Positions 26,561-38,400 of a stretch of DNA of 64,000 nucleotides are shown here, piece by piece. Each line of letters opens with the position of its first letter. Position 1 is the stretch's first letter. This stretch comes from Avena insularis (lineage: Eukaryota; Streptophyta; Magnoliopsida; Poales; Poaceae): the NCBI GenBank assembly GCA_023614405.1, contig CM042684.1:472883650-472947649 (forward strand). Reading direction: 5' to 3'. Position numbers and translations under genes: made by a program. Below the pieces are notes generated by a model that worked only from the letters and a program-made list of their open reading frames with translations, did not search any database and was not told the DNA's origin.

Positions 26561-26856
26561 TCTGTTCTTTTCCACAAACCACATGGATCAACCAATGGCA
26601 TTGCATGTATGTTCTTTTCACAAACCACACATGTATCAACCAATGGCATTGCATGTGTGTTATTTTCATAAACCACATATGGATCAACAAATGTCATTGC
26701 ATGTGTGTTATTTTCACAAAACACACATGGATCCACCAATGTCATTGCATGTGTGTTCTTTTCCACAAACCACATGGATCAACCAATGGCATTGCATGTG
26801 TGTTCTTTTCACAAACCACACATGGATCAACTAGTGGCATTGCATGTGTGTTCTTT

Positions 26857-27450
26857 TCACAAACCACACATGGATCCACCAGTGTTCACTGCATGCGTGT
26901 TCTTTCCACAAACCACATATGGATCCACCAGTGTCATTGCATATGTGTTCTTTTCCACAAACATACTTGGATCAACCAATGGCATTACATGTGTGTTCTT
27001 TTCATAAACCACACATGGATCCACCAGTGTTCTCTGCATGTGTGTTCTTTCCACAAACCACTTATGGATCAACTAATGTCATTGCATGTGTGTTCTTTTC
27101 CACAAACCACATGGATCAACCAATGGTATTGCATGTGTGTTCTTTTCACAAACCACACATGGATCAACCAGTGTTCATTGCATGTGTGTTCTTTTCCACA
27201 AACCACATATGGATCCACCAATGTCATTTCATGTGTGTTCTTTTTCACAAACCACATATGGATCCACCAATGTTATTGCATGTGTGTTCTTTCCATGACC
27301 CACATACGGATCCACCAGTGACATTGCATGTGTGTTCTTTTCCAAAAACCACATGGATCAACCAATGGCATTGCATCTGTGTTCTTTTCACAAACCACAC
27401 ATGGATCAACCAATCGAATTGCGTGTGTGATCTTTTCACAAACCACACAT
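26857..27450 (+). repeat. Satellite patch matching 24558-25150 at offset 2,299
   Basis: A run of about 12 monomers repeats the variant order of 24558-25150, including CTTTCCATGACCCAC near 27290. It is the rightmost higher-order patch I can recognise. Further right the array has no long-range register that I can see. Confidence 0.6.
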
Positions 27451-30400
27451 GGATCCACTAGAGTCATTGCATGTGTGTTCTTTCCACAAACCACACATGG
27501 ATCCACCAATGTCATTGCATGTGTGTTCTTTTCCACAAACCACACATGGATCCACCAGTGTTCACTTCATGTGTGTTCTTTCCACAAACCACATATGGAT
27601 CCACCAGCGTCATCGCATGTGTGTTCCTTCCAACAAATACACATGGATCAACCAATTGCATTGCATGCGTGTTCTTTTAATAAACCACACATGGATCCAC
27701 CAGTGTTCACTTCATGTGTGTTCTTTCCACAAACTACTTATGGATCAACTAATGTCATTGCATGTGTGTTCTTTTCCACAAACCACATGGATCAACCAAT
27801 GGTATTGCATGTGTGTTCTTTTCACAAACCACACATGGATCAACCAGTGTTCATTGCATGTGTGTTCTTTTCCACAAACCACATATGGATCCACCAATGT
27901 CATTGCATGTGTGTTCTTTCCATGACCCACATACGGATCCACTAGTGACATTGCATGTGTGTTCTTTTCCAAAAACCACATGGATCAACCAATTGCATTG
28001 CATGTGTGTTCTTTTCACAAACCACACATGGATCAAACAATGGAATTGCATGTGTGTTCTTTTCACAAACCGCACATTGATCCACCAGAGTCATTGCATC
28101 TGTGTTCTTTCCACAAACCACACATGGATCAACTAGTGTCATTGCATGTGTGTTCTTTTCCATAAACCACATGGATCAACCAATGGCATTGCATGTGTGT
28201 TCTCTTCACAAATCACACATGGATCAACCAATGGCATTGCATGTGTGGTCTTTTCACAAACCACACATGGATCCACCAATGTTCACTTCGTGTGTGTTCT
28301 TCCCACAAACCACATCTGTATCCACTAGAGTCATTGCATGTGTGTTCCTTTCCACAAACTACATGGATCAACCAATGGCATTGCATGCGTGTTCTTTCCA
28401 CAAACCACACATGGATCCACCAATGTCATTGCATGTGTGTTCTTTTCACAAACCACACATGGATCAACAAATGGCATTACATGTGTGTCCTTTTCACAAA
28501 CCACACATGGATCAACCAATGGCATTGCATGTGTGTTCTTTTCAGAAACCACACATGGATCAACCAATGGCATTGCAGGTGTGTTCTTTTCACAAACCAT
28601 ACATGGATCAACCAATGGCATTGCATGAGTGTTCTTTTCATAAACCACACATGGATCCACCAGTGTTCACTGCATGTGTATTCTTTCCACAAACCACATA
28701 TGGATCCACCAATGTCATTCCATCTGTGTTCTTTTCCACAAACACACATGGATCAACCAATGGCATTGCATGTGTGTTATTTTCATAAACCACACATGGA
28801 TCCACTAGTGTTCACTGCATGTGTGTTCTTTCCACAAACCACTTATGGATCAACTAATGTCATTGCATGTGTGTTCTTTTCACAAACCACACATGGATCA
28901 ACCAATGTTCACTGCATGTGTGTTCTTTCCACAAACCACACTTGGATCCACCAATGTCATTGCATGTGTGTTGTTTTCCACAAACCACATGGATCAACCA
29001 ATGGCATTGCATGTGTGTTCTTTTCACAAACCACACATGGATCAACCAATGGCATTGCATGTGTGTACTTTTCATAAACCACATATGGATCAACAAATGT
29101 CATTGCATGTGTGTTCTTTTCACAAAACACACATGGATCCACCAATGTCATTGCATGTGTGTTATTTTCCACACACCACATGGATCAACCAATGGCAATT
29201 CATGTGTGTTCTTTTCACAAACCACACATGGATCAACCAATGGCACTGCATGTGTGTTCTTTTCATAAACCACATATGGATCAACAAATGTCATTGCATG
29301 TGTGTTCTTTTCACAAAACACACATGGATCCACCAATGTCATTGCATGTGTGTTCTTTTCCACAAACCACATGGATCAACCAATGGCATTGCATGTGTGT
29401 TATTTTCACAAACCACACATGGATCAACCAATGGCATTGCATGTGTGTTCTTTTCACAAACCACACTTGGATCCACCAGTGTTCACTGCATGTGTGTTCT
29501 TTCCACAAACCACATATGGATCCACCAGTGTCATTGCATGTGTGTTATTTTCCATAAACACACATGGATCAACCAATGGCATTGCATGTGTGTTCTTTTC
29601 ATAAACCACGCATGGATCCACCAGTGTTCACTACATGTGTGTTATTTCCACAAACCACTTATGGATCAACTAATGTCATTGCACGTGTGTTCTTTTCCAC
29701 AAACCACATGGATCAACCAATGGCATTGCATGTGTGTTCTTTTCACAAACCACACATGGATCAACCAGTGTTCACTGCATGTGTGTTCTTTTCCACAAAC
29801 CACATATGGATCCACCAATGTCATTGCATGTGTGTTCTTTTCACAAAGCACATATGGATCCACCAATGTCATTGCATGTGTGTTCTTTCCATGACCCACA
29901 TATGGATCAACCAGTGGCATTGCATGTGGGTTCTTTTCCAAAAACACACATGGATCAACCAATGTCATTGCATGTGTGTTCTTTTCACAAACCACACATG
30001 GATCAACCAATGGCATTGCATGTGTGTTCTTTTCACAAACCACACATGGATCAACCAATGGCATTGCATGTGTGTTCTTTTCATAAACCACATATGGATC
30101 AACAAATTTCATTGCATGTGTGTTCTTTTCAGAAAACACACATGGATCCACCAATGTCATTGCATGTGTGTTCTTTTCACAAACAACACATGGATTAACC
30201 AATGGCATTGCATGTGTGTTCTTTTCACAAACCACAGATGGATCCACCAGTGTTCCCTGCATGTGTGTTCTTTCCACAAACCACATATGGATCAACTAAT
30301 GTCATTGCATGTGTGTTATTTTCCACAAACCACATATGGATCAACCAATGTCATTGCATGTGTGTTCTTTTCACAAAACATACATGGATCAACCAGTGTT

Positions 30401-30583
30401 CATTGCATGTGTGGTCTTTTCCACAAACCACATATGGATCCACCAATGTCATTGCATGTGTGTTCTTTCCACAAACCACACATGGATCAACCAATGGCAT
30501 TGCATGTGTGTTCTTTCCACAAACCACACATGGATCAACCAATGTCACTGCATGTGTGTTCATTCTACAAACCACATATGATC

Positions 30584-30815
30584 GTGTCTTCTAGAAGCCC
30601 CCTGAAGTAGTTGTCCGATCCGATTGTCACAGACCTTTCGATTGGGGCGCATGGATGAATAAGATGGTTCTTCGTAAGAGCGATCCGTGAGTAGGCTGTT
30701 CCACGACATGATTGGCCGCGCTTACATTTTCACTTATATTACTATTATTTCCACTCCCATATAGCCTACTAGTAATATCATAGAGCTCGTGAGTGAGCAC
30801 GTCTACTCCGCAGCC
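30584..30815. other. Unassigned sequence between the satellite and the LTR
   Basis: Single-copy-looking sequence without a supported reading frame. It is the right flank of the array. The last recognisable monomer ends in ACCACATATG and loses its register at about 30583. Confidence 0.5.
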
Positions 30816-32356
30816 TGATACATTGCAAATGTATCTATAATTTTTGATGTTCCATGCTTGGTTTTATCCACTTTCTTGTGTTTTGTTCCAACTTTGCAGT
30901 ACTTTTCATATGATTTCTTGGACTAACCTATTAACAAGAGCCATAGTGCTAGCTGTCTGCTTTCTGCTGTTTTTGGTTCCAGGAAAGTTAGAAAATGAAT
31001 ATTCTCGGAATTGGACGGTACAAAAGCCAAAGTGCCTATTTTTCTGGAAGGGATCAAGTGCCAGAATACGAGACGGAGAGGGGCTGGGGCCACACCACCT
31101 GGCGCCAGGCCAGCCTGCACCGAGGGTGGTGTGGTGGCTGCACCCCCTCTCCTTCCGCCTATATATTGCCCTTGGGACGAAAACCCTAGGTACCCGATCA
31201 AGAATCCACGAAAGAGTCTGTAGCCGCCGTCATCTCCATCCCTAGATCGGGAGGGATCTAAAGCTCTTCTCGGCACCCTGCCGGAGAGGGGAATTCACCC
31301 TGGAGGCCTTCTTCATCACCATGCAAGCCTCCGGTGTGATGCGTGAGTAGTTCATCCTTGGACTACGGATCCATGTAGTAGCTAGATGGCTGGTTTCTCC
31401 TCCTTTGTGCTTTCATGTTTAGATCTTGTGAGCTCCGTTCATGATCAAGATCATCTATTTGTAATTCATACATGTTGAGATATTGAGATGCTATTTCAGA
31501 TTGATTATTGATTCTATCATGTCTTTGTTATTTGAGATCTTGCATGCTTTCCGTTGTTAGTAGCTATCTTGGCCAAGTAGATGCTAGCAACTCCAAGAGT
31601 TAGTATTTATGCTCGATAGTGGGTTCATGCCTCTGGTAATCTAGGGAAGTGACAGAAATCTCTAAGGTACTAGATGTGTTGTTGCTATTAGGGAGAAAAC
31701 AATAATCCTTTGTTCATAGAACAATCGTATTGTTTACTTTACACGCAGTTCGTAAAGCAATAATCTGTTGCTTGCAACCTAATACTGGAGGGGGTTCGGA
31801 TGATAACCTGAAGGTGGATTATTAGTCATAGATGCAGTTGGATGGCGATCTATGTATTATGTTGTAATGCCCAATCAAGTCTCAAAGGAGTCAAGATGAT
31901 TAGTATATGCATGCATTGCTTTCTTGGTGTTTGTCAATTGCCCCGCTGTAATTTGTTTACCCAGCATGTTATCTATCTAAGGAGAGCCACCTCTAGTGAA
32001 CTATGGATCCCGGTCCTTTTTCTTTACATACAATCTACAACTGTTTACTACTTTGTGTTTACTTTCTGCAAACTTTTACTTCTTTCCATTCGATACGTCT
32101 AATCCTTTGTTTTCCGCAAAACATGGTGAGATTGACAACCTCATCGCAAGTTGGGGACAAAGTTATGTGGTTGTGTTGTGCATGTCTCCACGTTGCTACT
32201 AGCACCGATAGTGCGCCCTGCCAAAGCTCAGCTAGCAACACCTTTGGGGTGTTTCCTTGCTCCTACTGGTTCAATTAAACCTTGGTAAAATAACTGAGGG
32301 AAAACTTACTGCTGTGCTCATCATACCTTCCTCTTGGAGTTCCCAACGAGCTCTAC
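30816..32356 (+). repeat. LTR (about 1.54 kb), same family as 51399-52934
   Basis: It starts TGATACATTGCAAATGTATC and stays alignable over its full length with the LTR at 51399, with small indels; by eye it is somewhat above 90 percent identical. A TATATATT box lies at 31160-31167. The right end, CCCAACGAGCTCTAC, is shared, but the sequence then differs from the other copy, and no primer-binding site follows. It is therefore probably a solo or end-truncated LTR. No matching 5-bp target duplication was found beside it. Confidence 0.85.
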
Positions 32357-33600
32357 GTTGAAATTCGAGCGCATCACAACCCCCTCTCCCCTCATCCACC
32401 ACACGTCATTGTGCCCGGACGACACCACCGGCTTTTGTGCGCCGTGCTCGGACGACATCCGCCAATTCTCAGGTCGCTACCTTCATGCTAAGAAATCATT
32501 TTACAAGCTTTTGAACTTATCCGACATATTCATGCTATTCGCCAATCTAACTGCTGATCTTTTTCCGATTTCTCGACAAACTTCAGAGATGTGGGCCTCA
32601 TAGCGGTGTTCGCGCCGTGTGCTCCCACCCAGATGCTTTCTCTTACATTCTACCAGAGCTCCGCTCCACGAGCTCGCGTGCGACGCGCGGCGTGCTCTGC
32701 AGAGCCGGGCTACACAACTGCCCGCCGGCAGAGCTCGTCGTCCACCTTGCAGAGGAGCACTTGATCGAAGTGATTAGGATCTCGTACGGGCAAGCCCAAC
32801 TTCTCCAAGAGCAGGTGTCGTTCACTGACTCGGCATGCCACCGGCTAATTTTCTAGGGGGGGCTCTGTTTTCGTCCTGCCCATCACTGTTGGTGTTCCGG
32901 GAACCAGAGTCGAGCCCACCTTCGTGTGTGCGGTATGCGTTAGGTCGGTCTCGTGCGCCTAGCCCGTATACACGGTGCGCATGTGGGCGAACGCCCAGCC
33001 GCCATCGTCCGATAGCATTCTTGTGCTAGCCGAGGCGCTGAGCTGCCCGATGCCGCGGGAGGTGGAGTATGCGGACCTAAGGTCGATCCTATGTGTGCCA
33101 TCTCAGTGCATTGTCGGTGCTAGATCGAACAGGCATATGCATTTCTACATTTGTATCGAGAAGACCGACAGGGAAATGTAGTACTTATGCTGTCGCTACT
33201 GTTAGACTTAAGCGATGCTTCTCAGGTGCGTAGAGCATACGTGTTGTGCGATTGTACCCCAGTTGTAGTTTTTTTAGTACTCCTTAATAATTTGATGAGT
33301 TATTGGTCCAATCAGCTTGTTGCTGTCACGTTGCAAAGTCCGCTTGCTCTGGACAGACTGGCAATACCGTGTGCTCCCGCCCCCGCATGTCAGTGTCATG
33401 TGTTCCGAGGGCCCACCTGCTAGTGTCACGCTCCCTTCTCTTCCTTCCCCTCGAAGCCACTGTCCCAACTTCTCTTCCATCCTGCCGCTCCCGTCTGATG
33501 GTTGTAATCTGATTTTTGTTGGATTGTTTACATGTAATCTACGTTGATAATGCAACATGCAAATGGCACAGACACAATTTCTAAAGTGGAAGCACTCACA
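32357..33600. other. GC-mixed sequence with short broken reading frames, unassigned
   Basis: Several short + strand frames (for example 32334-32603, 32617-32856 and 32975-33181) have coding-like composition and Cys-rich pieces such as CPDDTTGFCAPC. They are broken by stops and frame changes and match no family I can name. It may be remains of a captured gene or the edge of the neighbouring Mutator element. Confidence 0.35.
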
Positions 33601-33700
33601 CGCTGCTATTGCACATATTTCTCAAATATAGCCCGACAAACCCATTACAATATGTACTCGCACTAAACACAACCGAAAATGCAACCATCCTAAACAACAT

Positions 33701-34102
33701 CTAAACCCACATCGCAGCGCTATCGTCGGAGTCCACCTCGATTGGTGACACCGTCGTGCCCTTCCCAGCGACATACATTCCCGCTCGTGGCTTGCCCTTC
33801 GCCAAGGAGGCAACAATGGCGTTCTGCATAGCTTCATCCCCGTCGTCCTCCATATCGGAATCGACAATGACGAAGGTGACGGGGTTGGCGTGGACCGAGC
33901 GTCGTCGCGCCTTCCGGCTCCTGCTCGACGCCGCATCAGTCCTTCTACAGGTAGGATGGGCCGAGCTCGGATACATAGCGTCGTCGCTCCTATTAAGAAA
34001 CCATGGCCATTTGATACTGCGACGGTAGGATCTTGGGGTGGATCCGCCGCAGCGAGCCCTACCGGAAGCGGTGGAGCGGATGGATCTGCCGGCGCGAGCC
34101 AT
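33701..34102 (-). CDS. Small acidic protein with a ubiquitin-interacting-motif-like helix
   Basis: A 133-residue frame starts at ATG 34102. Residues 1-70 are basic and Ser/Arg-rich, including RSRKARRRS. From about residue 80 comes an acidic stretch DMEDDGDEAMQNAIVASLAK, which fits the ubiquitin-interacting-motif pattern (acidic residues, then Ala-Ile-x-x-Ser-Leu). A second acidic tail, IEVDSDDSAAMWV, ends the protein. No intron is needed. It is divergent from the GRF gene, with about 300 bases between the two starts that could act as a shared promoter. The overlapping minus frame 33622-34107 lacks recognisable features, so I prefer this one. Ubiquitin binding is an inference from the motif only. 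The gene is short and could be a fragment. Confidence 0.5.
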   Translation of the reverse strand: MARAGRSIRSTASGRARCGGSTPRSYRRSIKWPWFLNRSDDAMYPSSAHPTCRRTDAASSRSRKARRRSVHANPVTFVIVDSDMEDDGDEAMQNAIVASLAKGKPRAGMYVAGKGTTVSPIEVDSDDSAAMWV

Positions 34103-34401
34103 GACAAGTTCCTAAGAGGGAGTAAGATTGTGGGTCAGGCGTGTCTGGTTCCTGAGCAAGGCCTCCTAGTGATATGTATGCGGGGAAGGTGCCAAAAAAT
34201 TTCGTCCAATGCGTGCGAGAGGGCCTTTGAACCACGAAGGCGCGAGGTTTGGTTGACAAGTCCACACGCTAGCTCCCCCACATGTCAGCCGAATGTGGAC
34301 GGTAGGATTCTGCCCGAGTTATTAAGTGGGGATAAATCACGCTTCACCACTACCCTGACATCCAAAGGATCCTCTTTCATCTGCCCTCGCTCCTCTCACT
34401 C

Positions 34402-34987
34402 ATGGCTTGCAGCTCATGTAGTTCGTCTTGGGCGGAATCAGGGTCGGCTCAACACCGTCAGGCGGGTGCCCCCATCTGGTACCGGAGGGCGCCCTACGAT
34501 TACTACCCTGATATGATGTGTTTGTGCGGTGAGAAGATGCCGAGATGGATTTCGTGGACCGAGGAAAAAACTGCAGGAAAATTCAGCACCTGCAGCATTA
34601 GAGCGGTAAGTTCGTACTGTAGGTACAATGGTAACCCGGATCCGGAAAGCGTAATGTAATTTTTTTGGTTTCCTTTGATCTACTTCGCAGGAAGAGAGGG
34701 GGACTGGCTGTGACAAGTTTGTGTGGATCGAAAAGCCACTGACAGGTTTTCACAAAGAGCTTGTTCAGGATCTGCGTGATGCTGTGTGGGACAAGAAAGA
34801 GGAGATTCGTGCGATGGAGCGAGAGATCTAGGAGCTTCGCCAGGTGCAGGGGAGAGGGCAGGGGCAGGGAGGTGGTGAGACAGACAGGCTCAAGATTAGG
34901 CCAGATGGTGGATACAATTTCCTCATTATCTGGGCATTATCTGTTGCATTTGCAGTTTATGTTGCCATGTCGTTGTCCAGCTGCTGA
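34402..34987 (+). pseudogene. GRF-type zinc finger protein with C-terminal membrane segment
   Basis: Exon 1 (34402-34605) and exon 2 (34691-34987) are joined across an 85-bp GT..AG intron in phase 0. Residues 38-74 form the zinc finger: CLC, then W-x-S-W (WISWTEE), KFSTC across the splice site, and GCDKFVW after it, which is the GRF-domain pattern CxC...C...C. GRF domains bind single-stranded nucleic acid in known proteins. A charged helical stretch follows, then a hydrophobic C-terminal helix (NFLIIWALSVAFAVYVAM) that should be membrane-embedded. A TAG at 34829-34831 interrupts the frame before that helix, so the copy is probably inactive unless truncated protein is made. It is divergent from 33701-34102. 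Confidence 0.7.
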
Positions 34988-35436
34988 AATAAGTTGCTGC
35001 TTCGTGGAGTGTAGCAGCCAGCTTAGAAATTGTTTTTTAGCCCCGAAACTTATCATAAGTGTAATGCCAATAGCAGGGATTTATTAAGCGCCAATAAATA
35101 ATTCATGTTTGTGCCACTAACACCCATCGATTTTGGATACCCCTTAACCGCTCAGCTATCGTGATTGTTCAGATAGTAGTGGCACAGTCACAATTTTGGA
35201 TTCAACTAATGGCCTCAGCCGTATCCAATCCTAAAGTCGCAATATATTTTACTCCAAGTACGGGAGGCAGATTGTTTCGCCCGACAAGTTCCACGCACAC
35301 AGCTCCAGAGTTTAACCGAACTACATATATAGGTTCAAGTTCAATACATCATTAGGCTTCTACACTGCTAGCCTTCTTTCTCTGCTTGGGTGCCAACTTT
35401 CTTCCTCTTGCCTTCACGTCCACTAGCTTATTCATC

Positions 35437-38400
35437 TCATGCCTTCTTCCTCTTCCTGGGTGCCAATTTTCTGACGTTCACGTACCCTGCATCTCCGGGT
35501 CGAGGGAAGTCAGGCCAATCAGCATCAGAATCTTGTCCGGCATCATCACTCCACTCGTTTTGGTTTTCTTCCCGCAGCAAAATCATTGAGTCGGTTGTCT
35601 TGTTTCTTACCTTGCGCTTCTTGTAAAAAAAATAGTACATGGATTACTACCTTATATCTACAGACTATAAACAATTTTTTGTGTGAATGTACCATCTCAT
35701 ACCTAGGTTTGGGAGCATTAAGGGGACAGCCCGCTGCTCTATGGCCTATAAGATGGTAGGACTTGCATCTGTTTTTGCCCTTCTTTGTAGCACAGAAAGC
35801 TAGACCCTTCTTCTCGAGAAAATTCTTAAACCTATTCGCCTGAGGTCTTCCTCTGCCCCTTTTTGTAACTGGCTGGCAAAGCTCGAAAGGCAGTTGGACT
35901 TGAGGCCACTGAGATGGGTCTGCACATGACTCGACGGATCCAGCGTACGTAGCTCTGAACTTTTCCATAGAGTAGTAGTCTGACAAATACTGATCCAAAT
36001 GTGGTAGAGTTCTTTTCTTCACCAAGAAGGCCAAGGCATGGTCGCAAGGTTTCCCGGTATGCTGCCACTCTAAGCAGGTGCATTCTCGCAGCTGGATGTT
36101 CACAACATCCCTTTTGCCACTCTTGGACATATCGACCACCTCACAGCTTCTGCTAGTTGACGGGAGAACCTTAAGATGAGCAAGTCCTCGGCTTCTCTTG
36201 TGCAGTTGCTGTACAACTGGCGGTAGCATATGTCCTCTAAGTCTCCTACCGATCTCTCTCCTTATATTTAACAGCTTCATGATCATACCACGTATGTTGT
36301 CCATCAAGATATGAACAGGACGCACTTTTATGTCCTTCACCTAGTTATTCAGACATTATGCAAGGTTGTTGTTTATGTAATCAACTTTGATGTCAGGGTT
36401 GAATTGAATCCTCTTCCATAGCTGCAGATGATGGATGGCTAAGTACTCTAGAAGTTCAGGGACTTCCGCAGAAATCTTGCTCATGAAATATTCGCTGCTA
36501 CTAGGTTTGTAAACTCTAGCAGCAGGAAACATGTAACGAAATACGCTGCCTGCATAGTGTGAGTACAAGTTGAGCATCATATGGGCATGGCATTCTCTAC
36601 CTTCAGCTTGCGGGAACACCTCCTTCGCTACATTCGTTAGCCCTTTGCATGCATCCGTGGATATAGCCAATGGATCCATGTGGCCTATTGATGTCCTGAG
36701 CTGCCTCATAAACCAGACCCAGTTTTCCTCCGTTTCTGTTTCAAACAGCCTGAATGCCACTGGGAACATCCAGTTGTGACCATCAAGTGCTGTGGCGTAT
36801 GGCATGCAGCTTTCCATTTGCCGCTTAGGATGTTGTTTACACTCGTCTGACACGCCTGACCGCCCTTGAATCCCTAGATGCAAGGTTTAAGTGCCATGAA
36901 AAATCTTTTGAAATATATTTTACCACCTTCTGATTCGGTGTCAATCTCCACAACACTCCCCGGACACCTAGCTTGTACCTCCGCCTTGAAGTTGTACAGC
37001 ATCCTGAAGCTATTGGTCCAATCCTCGTGCAAGACCCCAAGAGCTTTCTCTTTACCTTTCCAAACCGTGTAATACGGAAGGACAATGTTGTATTTAGAAC
37101 CGAGGCTAGTCTGAATATTCTTCGTGGTCTCCTTAGGGTTATCCTTTAGTATGGACATAGATTGCATAGCCACCCACTCCGTATCAGTCATTGAGGATTT
37201 CAGTTTGCTGCATGTCGGACACATGTGTGGAGGGCCCATTTTGTTCACCTGCAACACAGATTCATTTAAAAGATAAGCGGAGTCGACTAGTTGCCAGAAA
37301 TATAATGCACATCAATTGTAGTTATAGAGTGAAAAGAGAGAGAGTTCCAATGGTTTGCTGCATTCATTGCCCCAGTACCCTAATTGCATTCGACGCAGGT
37401 AAGGCTCTTGTTGTGATCCTCCATGGACAATGTACCTCGGCCCGTCCATTCATCCACGTTAACTTGCAAATGGCCTCATACCTCTTGGCAGTGTTCTTCA
37501 GTCGATAAACGTCGAACTCATCCTTGATACAAAAATACCGGAACGACATCCTAAACTCATGCATGCTCCTGAACTCGGTGCCGACCAAAATTATAGGATA
37601 CTCGTGGGCATGTTTCATTTCTTCTACTTCAACACCCAAATCATCGACTGGAATACCAGCCTCATCGTTAAGTTCCTCGTCTATTTCATCATCACTAGAT
37701 TCTTGATCCTCTACAGTGCCTTCTTCTTCATCTGATTCAGAATCCTTGCCATCGTCTCCAATGCCTAGTACTGCACACATCATATTGACTCCCATGGGTG
37801 GGGCTACACCATCGTCTCCACCTGGATGGACCGGAACAATTCCCCAATCCACCTCACCAGCAACTCTGTTTTCTCCAAGACACTCGGTTGGTTCTGCTAC
37901 AACCACATGGGGTGGTCTTACGTTTGCACGCATCCCAGGTACTTCAGTGGACAAACAGCAGTCAGAATCAATTTCATCTTGACTGTACAGAACCCTCTTG
38001 CTCTTCCTGTGTACATCCTCCTTCCTGATGTAATCTTTCCTGATGGTATCAGTAGGGCTTGACATCTGTGTTCCATTCCCCATCGAACTAGGCTTTTTGC
38101 TGCCGCTCTTGGGTGTGATCTCCTTACTTCCTCCCCTCACGGGTGTTGGCTCCAGGGTGCTGGCATTATTGCCTGACCTCTGCAGCGTGTTCTTCTTTGA
38201 ATTAGCCCTTTTGCTGCTACTATTGGGCATGTTATCCTTCGTGCTGACATTATTGCCTCACCTCAGCGGCGTGTTCCGCTCAAAATTAGCCCGTTTGCTG
38301 GTACTATTGGCCATGTTCTCCTTCGTGCTGGCATTATTCCCTAACAGCGGCGTGTTCTGCTCCAAATTAGTATTTTTTTCTGCTCCCACTGGGTGTGGTA

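Larger units (their letters stand above)
11851..30583 (+). repeat. 18.7-kb tandem satellite array, about 48-bp monomer, about 390 copies
   Basis: Monomers follow head to tail with no interruption. A typical unit is 11994-12041. Constant blocks are TTGCATGTGTGTTCTTT, CACAAACCACA, and ATGGATC followed by AACCAATG or CACCA. Three length classes alternate: 48 bp (TTCACAAACCACACATGG), 47 bp (TTCCACAAACCACATGG) and 49 bp (with GTGTTCACTGCATG instead of TGGCATTGCATG). About half the units hold GGATCC and some hold CATATG. CATGTGTG and CACACATG form an 8-bp dyad inside most units. The 48-bp unit is a multiple of three and nearly free of stop codons, so ORFs up to about 596 codons appear in both strands, often from GTG rather than ATG. 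I treat these as by-products. I do not recognise the family. Confidence 0.97.

Noticed and set aside
11851..30583. Dozens of ORFs of 60-596 codons in both strands of the satellite as protein-coding genes
   Set aside because: They are explained by a stop-poor 48-bp unit, many begin with GTG rather than ATG, and several overlap in three frames and on the other strand.
11851..30583. CRISPR-like array
   Set aside because: Every base of the unit repeats, so there are no unique spacers, and the genome is a plant.
30584..30815. Telomere or subtelomere junction
   Set aside because: No TTTAGGG repeats occur here or anywhere that I noticed in the window.
33622..34107. Alternative 161-codon minus frame over the UIM-like gene
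   Set aside because: It lacks the acidic motif pattern and shows Cys/Arg-rich random composition. The 33701-34102 frame is the better candidate.
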